From NCBI RefSeq assembly GCF_019061125.1, contig NZ_JAHQYI010000001.1:1612001-1676000 (forward strand): DNA of 64,000 nucleotides, read 5' to 3'. The position numbers were made by a program, and so were the translations under genes. The notes beneath the pieces are model-generated. The model saw only the letters and a list, made by a program, of their open reading frames with translations. It was not told the DNA's origin and did not search any database. This stretch comes from Microbacterium sp. NC79 (GTDB taxonomy: Bacteria; Actinomycetota; Actinomycetes; Actinomycetales; Microbacteriaceae). How positions within the stretch are numbered: the stretch's first letter is position 1; each line of letters opens with the position of its first letter. This document shows, piece after piece, positions 60,982 to 64,000 of the stretch.

Positions 60982-63555
60982 TCAGCTCGCGGGCTTGCGC
61001 AGCGCGTCAATAACCTTGGCCGCAAGCGTACGAGCAGCTTCGCGCGTCTCCGGCTGCAGGTCGCGGAAGGAAATAGCCGAACCCGTGGCGATCATCGGAT
61101 CGTACGGAATGCTCACGACCTCGCGAACCCGCGTGCGGAAGTGCGATTCCAGCTCGTTGCGGTGGATAAGCGGCGTACCAACCGAGGCCTGGTTGAGGAC
61201 CACGATCGCGTTCTGCGCCTGCTGCGCATACCCGTTTGTTTCCAGCCACGTGAGGGTCTCGGAAGCGAGCTTGGCTTCATCAACGCTGAGACCGGCGACA
61301 ATGATGAGCTGGTCTGCCAGGTCGAGCGTCGCACCCATGACGGAGTGCACGATACCGGTTCCGGTATCGGTCAGCACGAGCGAGTAGTAGCGCGCCGTAA
61401 CGTCGGCAACCGCACGGTAATCGTCGTCGCTGAACGCTTCGGAGACGCGCGGGTCAGAATCACTCGCCAAGACATCGAGGCGGGTTTCGTCGCGAGCCAC
61501 GATGTCGGAGAGATCGTTGTAGCCACGGATATCGTTGCGGGCGCGAACCAGGTCGCGAACCGTCTTTGACGTCGGACGAGCGATACGCTCCGCGAGGGTT
61601 CCGCGGTCCGGGTTCGCGTCAACAGCGATCACGCGGTCGTCGCGAGCATCGGCGAGAGCCATTCCGAGAAGCGCAGTGACGGTCGTCTTTCCGACGCCAC
61701 CCTTGCGGCTGAGGACGGGAACAAAACGGCTTCCGCCCGCAAGTGGTGCCGCGATCTGTGCGGTCAGCGCTTTACGTGCACGTGCGCGCTTGCTGTCGCC
61801 CAGGTTGATGCGCTTGCCTGTCATTGAGTAGACGAGGTGTCGCCATGCGCCCTCCGGCTCGGGCTTTGCGAGTTGCGAGCGGTCAAGCAAACGGTCGGCG
61901 GTCAGCAAATCGCTGGTCTCCCGCGACGCCGAGCTCAGATCGTCAAGGCGCTTGGACGTCATCGGGATTTCCTGTCGCGTCTTCACACGCTCAAGGTCGC
62001 GCGGATCACGCTTTGCCGTCGGATCAGCCGCACCAGTCACAGGGGTTTCCTCTTCCATATCGTTCATATCAGCGGCAGGTGCGTCATCGACATCCGCATC
62101 CTCCGCGAAAATCTCATCGGTCACATCCGATGCATCGCGCGCGGAATCCGCGCGCTCATTGTCCGTTTCATGGTCATCGGACTCGTCGTTGTCAGCGTCA
62201 GCGGAGTCGCCATCTGCGGCCGATTCCGGCAGCGTTGCCGCCGCGTCGGCTTCTTCCTCGAGCACAGGAGCCTCTTGCGTTGCCGCAGCTTCCTGCGCAC
62301 GCTCAGCCTCCTCCACGAGACGAGCAGCCTCGGCCTCTTCAGCGAGACGAGCGGCCTCAGCCTCTTCCTCTGCCACTCGGGCGGCCTCAGCGGCAGCCTC
62401 TTCCTCAGCGACGCGAGCAGCCTCAGCTTCTTCTTCAGCGACGAGGGCGGCTTCAGCGGCAGCTTCCTCCTCAGCCACACGGGCGGCCTCAGCAGCAACC
62501 TCTTCCTCAGCGAGACGGGCGGCCTCAGCAGCTTCCTCAGCGAGACGCGCAGCCTCAGCGACGCGAGCAGCTTCCACTTCCTCCTCAGCCACACGGGCAG
62601 CCTCAGCGGCTTCCTCCTCCGCGACGCGAGCAGCCTCCGCAGCTGCGGCTTCCTCAGCGACGCGAGCGGCCTCAGCTTCTTCCTCCGCGACGCGAGCAGC
62701 TTCGGCGGCAGCTTCTTCTTCAGCCACACGAGCAGCCTCAGCAGCGGCCTCCTCCGCAGTGAGACGCTCAGCCTCAGCAGCAGCAGCTTCTTCTTCAGCG
62801 ACGCGAGCAGCCTCAGCGGCAGCTTCTTCTTCAGCCACACGAGCAGCCTCAGCAGCCGCCTCCTCAGCAGCAGCTTCCTCCGCAGCGAGACGCGCAGCCT
62901 CAGCAGCGGCGGCTTCCTCAGCGACGCGAGCAGCTTCAGCTTCCTCCTCAGCCACACGCGCAGCCTCAGCGGCAGCTTCGTCGTCAGCGTCGTGAGCAGG
63001 CTCAGCGATCACCGTTTCCGCAGCGTCGTCGTCCTCGAGCTCGGCATCCTCGGCGTCTACGTCACTTTCGACGGACATACCTGAGTCGGTATCTTCCAGC
63101 TCGGCGATGACGACGTCTTCATCGTCTTCAGCGGCCGAAACAGCCGGCTCTGTCGCCTTGCGCTTACCGAGGCGGCCCTTGGACTTCTTTGCTGGTTCCG
63201 GAACCACCATCTCAGCGACTGGTTCGTCGAGGAGCGGCTCATGAGTAATGGCGGTGCCGGCCTCCGCGTCATCAATCGGAACCGTGGTTTCGATAATGAC
63301 GTCAGCTGCATCGGAGGCCGACACCGGTGCGATTTCGGGGTTGAGAAGCGCGTCAAACAGAAGATGCACGTCGTCGACATCGTCATCAACGAGGTCGTCG
63401 TCGTCATCCGCCGCGGTACCAGGCAAGATCACACTGATCTGCGCGGTGTTGCCGCCAAGGAAGCCGAGCGACGATGTGTCGATGTCGCTGGACTCCGCGA
63501 GTACTCCGTTTTCCGGTTCCTCGTTGGAATCCATGTTGTTACGATCAGACGCCAC
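60982..63555 (-). CDS. MinD/ParA-like ATPase with very long Ala/Glu-rich helical region
   Basis: This protein of about 857 residues has a Walker-type ATPase at the C-terminus (last ~250 residues): deviant Walker [19 protein letters not shown], then [17 protein letters not shown] and [16 protein letters not shown]. The first ~190 residues are acidic. Residues ~191-420 are about 230 residues of irregular [14 protein letters not shown] repeats, predicted to form one continuous helix or coiled coil, followed by a second acidic stretch. The layout recalls ESX-associated EspI and similar actinobacterial MinD-like proteins, but no ESX genes are nearby. I choose the GTG at 63553-63555 (AGGAGAG 8 nt upstream); another GTG three codons earlier is too close to that site. 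Function unknown, possibly positioning or secretion. Confidence 0.82.
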   Translation of the reverse strand: MASDRNNMDSNEEPENGVLAESSDIDTSSLGFLGGNTAQISVILPGTAADDDDDLVDDDVDDVHLLFDALLNPEIAPVSASDAADVIIETTVPIDDAEAGTAITHEPLLDEPVAEMVVPEPAKKSKGRLGKRKATEPAVSAAEDDEDVVIAELEDTDSGMSVESDVDAEDAELEDDDAAETVIAEPAHDADDEAAAEAARVAEEEAEAARVAEEAAAAEAARLAAEEAAAEEAAAEAARVAEEEAAAEAARVAEEEAAAAEAERLTAEEAAAEAARVAEEEAAAEAARVAEEEAEAARVAEEAAAAEAARVAEEEAAEAARVAEEEVEAARVAEAARLAEEAAEAARLAEEEVAAEAARVAEEEAAAEAALVAEEEAEAARVAEEEAAAEAARVAEEEAEAARLAEEAEAARLVEEAERAQEAAATQEAPVLEEEADAAATLPESAADGDSADADNDESDDHETDNERADSARDASDVTDEIFAEDADVDDAPAADMNDMEEETPVTGAADPTAKRDPRDLERVKTRQEIPMTSKRLDDLSSASRETSDLLTADRLLDRSQLAKPEPEGAWRHLVYSMTGKRINLGDSKRARARKALTAQIAAPLAGGSRFVPVLSRKGGVGKTTVTALLGMALADARDDRVIAVDANPDRGTLAERIARPTSKTVRDLVRARNDIRGYNDLSDIVARDETRLDVLASDSDPRVSEAFSDDDYRAVADVTARYYSLVLTDTGTGIVHSVMGATLDLADQLIIVAGLSVDEAKLASETLTWLETNGYAQQAQNAIVVLNQASVGTPLIHRNELESHFRTRVREVVSIPYDPMIATGSAISFRDLQPETREAARTLAAKVIDALRKPAS
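62299..62985. repeat. coding repeat region of the MinD-like protein
   Basis: About 690 bp consists of degenerate 30-36 bp units encoding [10 protein letters not shown] and variants. Unit length varies but always stays in frame. Synonymous differences between units show that this is an old, selected array rather than a recent expansion. Confidence 0.88.
63194..63205. repeat. second palindromic GGTTCCGGAACC
   Basis: Two overlapping heptamers form the same 12-mer as at 5720-5731, here inside coding sequence (VVPEPAKKS region of the MinD-like protein). Another CGGAACC lies at 63277. Confidence 0.9.
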
Positions 63556-63600
63556 TGCGTTCACTCTCCTGTTGCCGCGAGATTTCTCGCCCGCACTAGG

Positions 63601-64000
63601 CTAATGCGCCGGACGCACTACGACCAAAAGATCGCCAGCCTCCACCTGCTGTGTTGCGCCGATCGCGATGCGCTCCACCACACCGGCAACGGGTGCCGTA
63701 ATGGCGGCTTCCATCTTCATCGCTTCGATCGATGCCACCGGCTGGCCAGCCTCCACCTTGTCGCCAACGGCAGCCTTGATCGTGACGACGCCCGAGAACG
63801 GAGCTGCCACCTGACCAGGCTTTGAGGTGTCCGCCTTTTCGGCTTCGCGCGCTTCGACCTCGATGCCGCGGTCACGCACAAACACCGGACGAAGCTGACC
63901 ATTCAGCGTTGTCATCACGGTGCGCATGCCCTTGGTATCTGCGGCACCAATCGCCTCAAGTCCGAAGAAGAGGCGAACACCGCGATCGAGATCGATCGCG
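63601..64000 (-). CDS. pyc: pyruvate carboxylase, C-terminal part (5' end outside window)
   Basis: The frame is open to the right edge; about 132 C-terminal residues are visible. FFGLEAIGAADTKGMRTVM followed by TTLNGQLRPVFVRDR is the linker after the carboxyltransferase domain. The biotinyl domain has the biotin-lysine motif SIEAMKMEAAI. That combination fits pyruvate carboxylase, the biotin enzyme that makes oxaloacetate, better than a free acyl-CoA carboxylase alpha chain. The stop lies 37 bp upstream of the MinD-like gene. Confidence 0.9.
   Translation of the reverse strand, partial: AIDLDRGVRLFFGLEAIGAADTKGMRTVMTTLNGQLRPVFVRDRGIEVEAREAEKADTSKPGQVAAPFSGVVTIKAAVGDKVEAGQPVASIEAMKMEAAITAPVAGVVERIAIGATQQVEAGDLLVVVRPAH

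Noticed and set aside
61824..63084. Long plus-strand open frames opposite the MinD-like gene (Ser/Ala/Thr- or Leu/Arg-rich)
   Set aside because: They mirror the [10 protein letters not shown] coding repeat. There is no ribosome-binding site, the composition is unnatural, and the minus-strand gene is clearly real.
1..64000. GGTTCCG copies as tRNA T-arms
   Set aside because: The T-arm consensus is GGTTCRA within a cloverleaf. I found no acceptor or anticodon stems around these sites.
1..64000. GGTTCCG as a Chi- or KOPS-like polar motif
   Set aside because: Strand counts are nearly equal (55 and 51) along a segment that is mostly one replichore-sized stretch, whereas such motifs are strand-biased.

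Overview
The window is a high-G+C (about 60-63 %) chromosomal segment of an actinomycete, most likely a Microbacteriaceae-type organism. The evidence is the gene set and order: a DivIVA/SepF/YggT/FtsZ division cluster, an aa3-type cytochrome oxidase with the actinobacterial subunit 4, a class II DAHP synthase, a PknL-type PASTA kinase beside an Rv2175c-like protein, and DUF3040, DUF3043 and DUF2183 proteins. It contains no rRNA, tRNA, insertion sequence, prophage or CRISPR array that I can recognise. It is almost entirely core genome, with 53 complete genes and two genes cut by the window edges.

Layout. 1-9.8 kb: tail of an alpha/beta hydrolase, rpsT, then on the minus strand holA, comEC, comEA (competence DNA uptake), leuS and pabB. 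9.8-13 kb: DedA membrane protein, DUF2183 phosphatase, SRAP/YedK abasic-site protein, GNAT acetyltransferase. 13-17 kb: ctaC-ctaD-ctaF oxidase operon and erpA. 17-27 kb: M20 dipeptidase, DUF3043 protein, pyrD, nrdR, hisD with an upstream Pro/Gln/Ala-rich membrane protein, and dnaE. 27-45.8 kb: a long minus-strand division and cell-wall (dcw) cluster, read from mraZ at 45.7 kb down to rluD at 26.9 kb: mraZ-rsmH-ftsL-ftsI-murF-mraY-murD-ftsW-murG // murC-ftsQ-ftsZ-yggS-sepF-yggT-divIVA-lspA-rluD. murE is absent, and a plus-strand GntR regulator plus a tandem-repeat array separates murG from murC. 46-51 kb: a plus-strand SLC13 permease, AbgT transporter and M17 aminopeptidase. 51-57 kb: DUF3040, polyprenyl diphosphate synthase, Rv2175c-like protein, PknL-like kinase and aroG, an order like the mycobacterial mraZ-to-aroG segment. 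56.7-64 kb: PlsC acyltransferase, ROK sugar kinase, acyl-CoA ligase, peptide deformylase, a MinD-like ATPase with a very long Ala/Glu-rich helix, and the 3' end of pyruvate carboxylase.

The most unusual signal is not a gene. The heptamer GGTTCCG (reverse complement CGGAACC) occurs about 106 times by my hand count, roughly one per 600 bp, with nearly equal numbers on both strands (55 and 51), inside genes and between them. Composition alone predicts about 13. It is the core of a seven-unit tandem array at 35145-35293 and forms a perfect 12-bp palindrome twice, once just upstream of comEA. It behaves like a DNA-uptake-sequence-type genome signature in a genome that carries comEA and comEC, although other explanations remain open.

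Two regulatory patterns recur. Eleven genes have a TANNNT -10 hexamer ending 6-7 nt before the start codon, which predicts leaderless mRNAs. A textbook three-repeat MraZ box lies upstream of mraZ. Strong hairpin terminators separate most convergent gene pairs.
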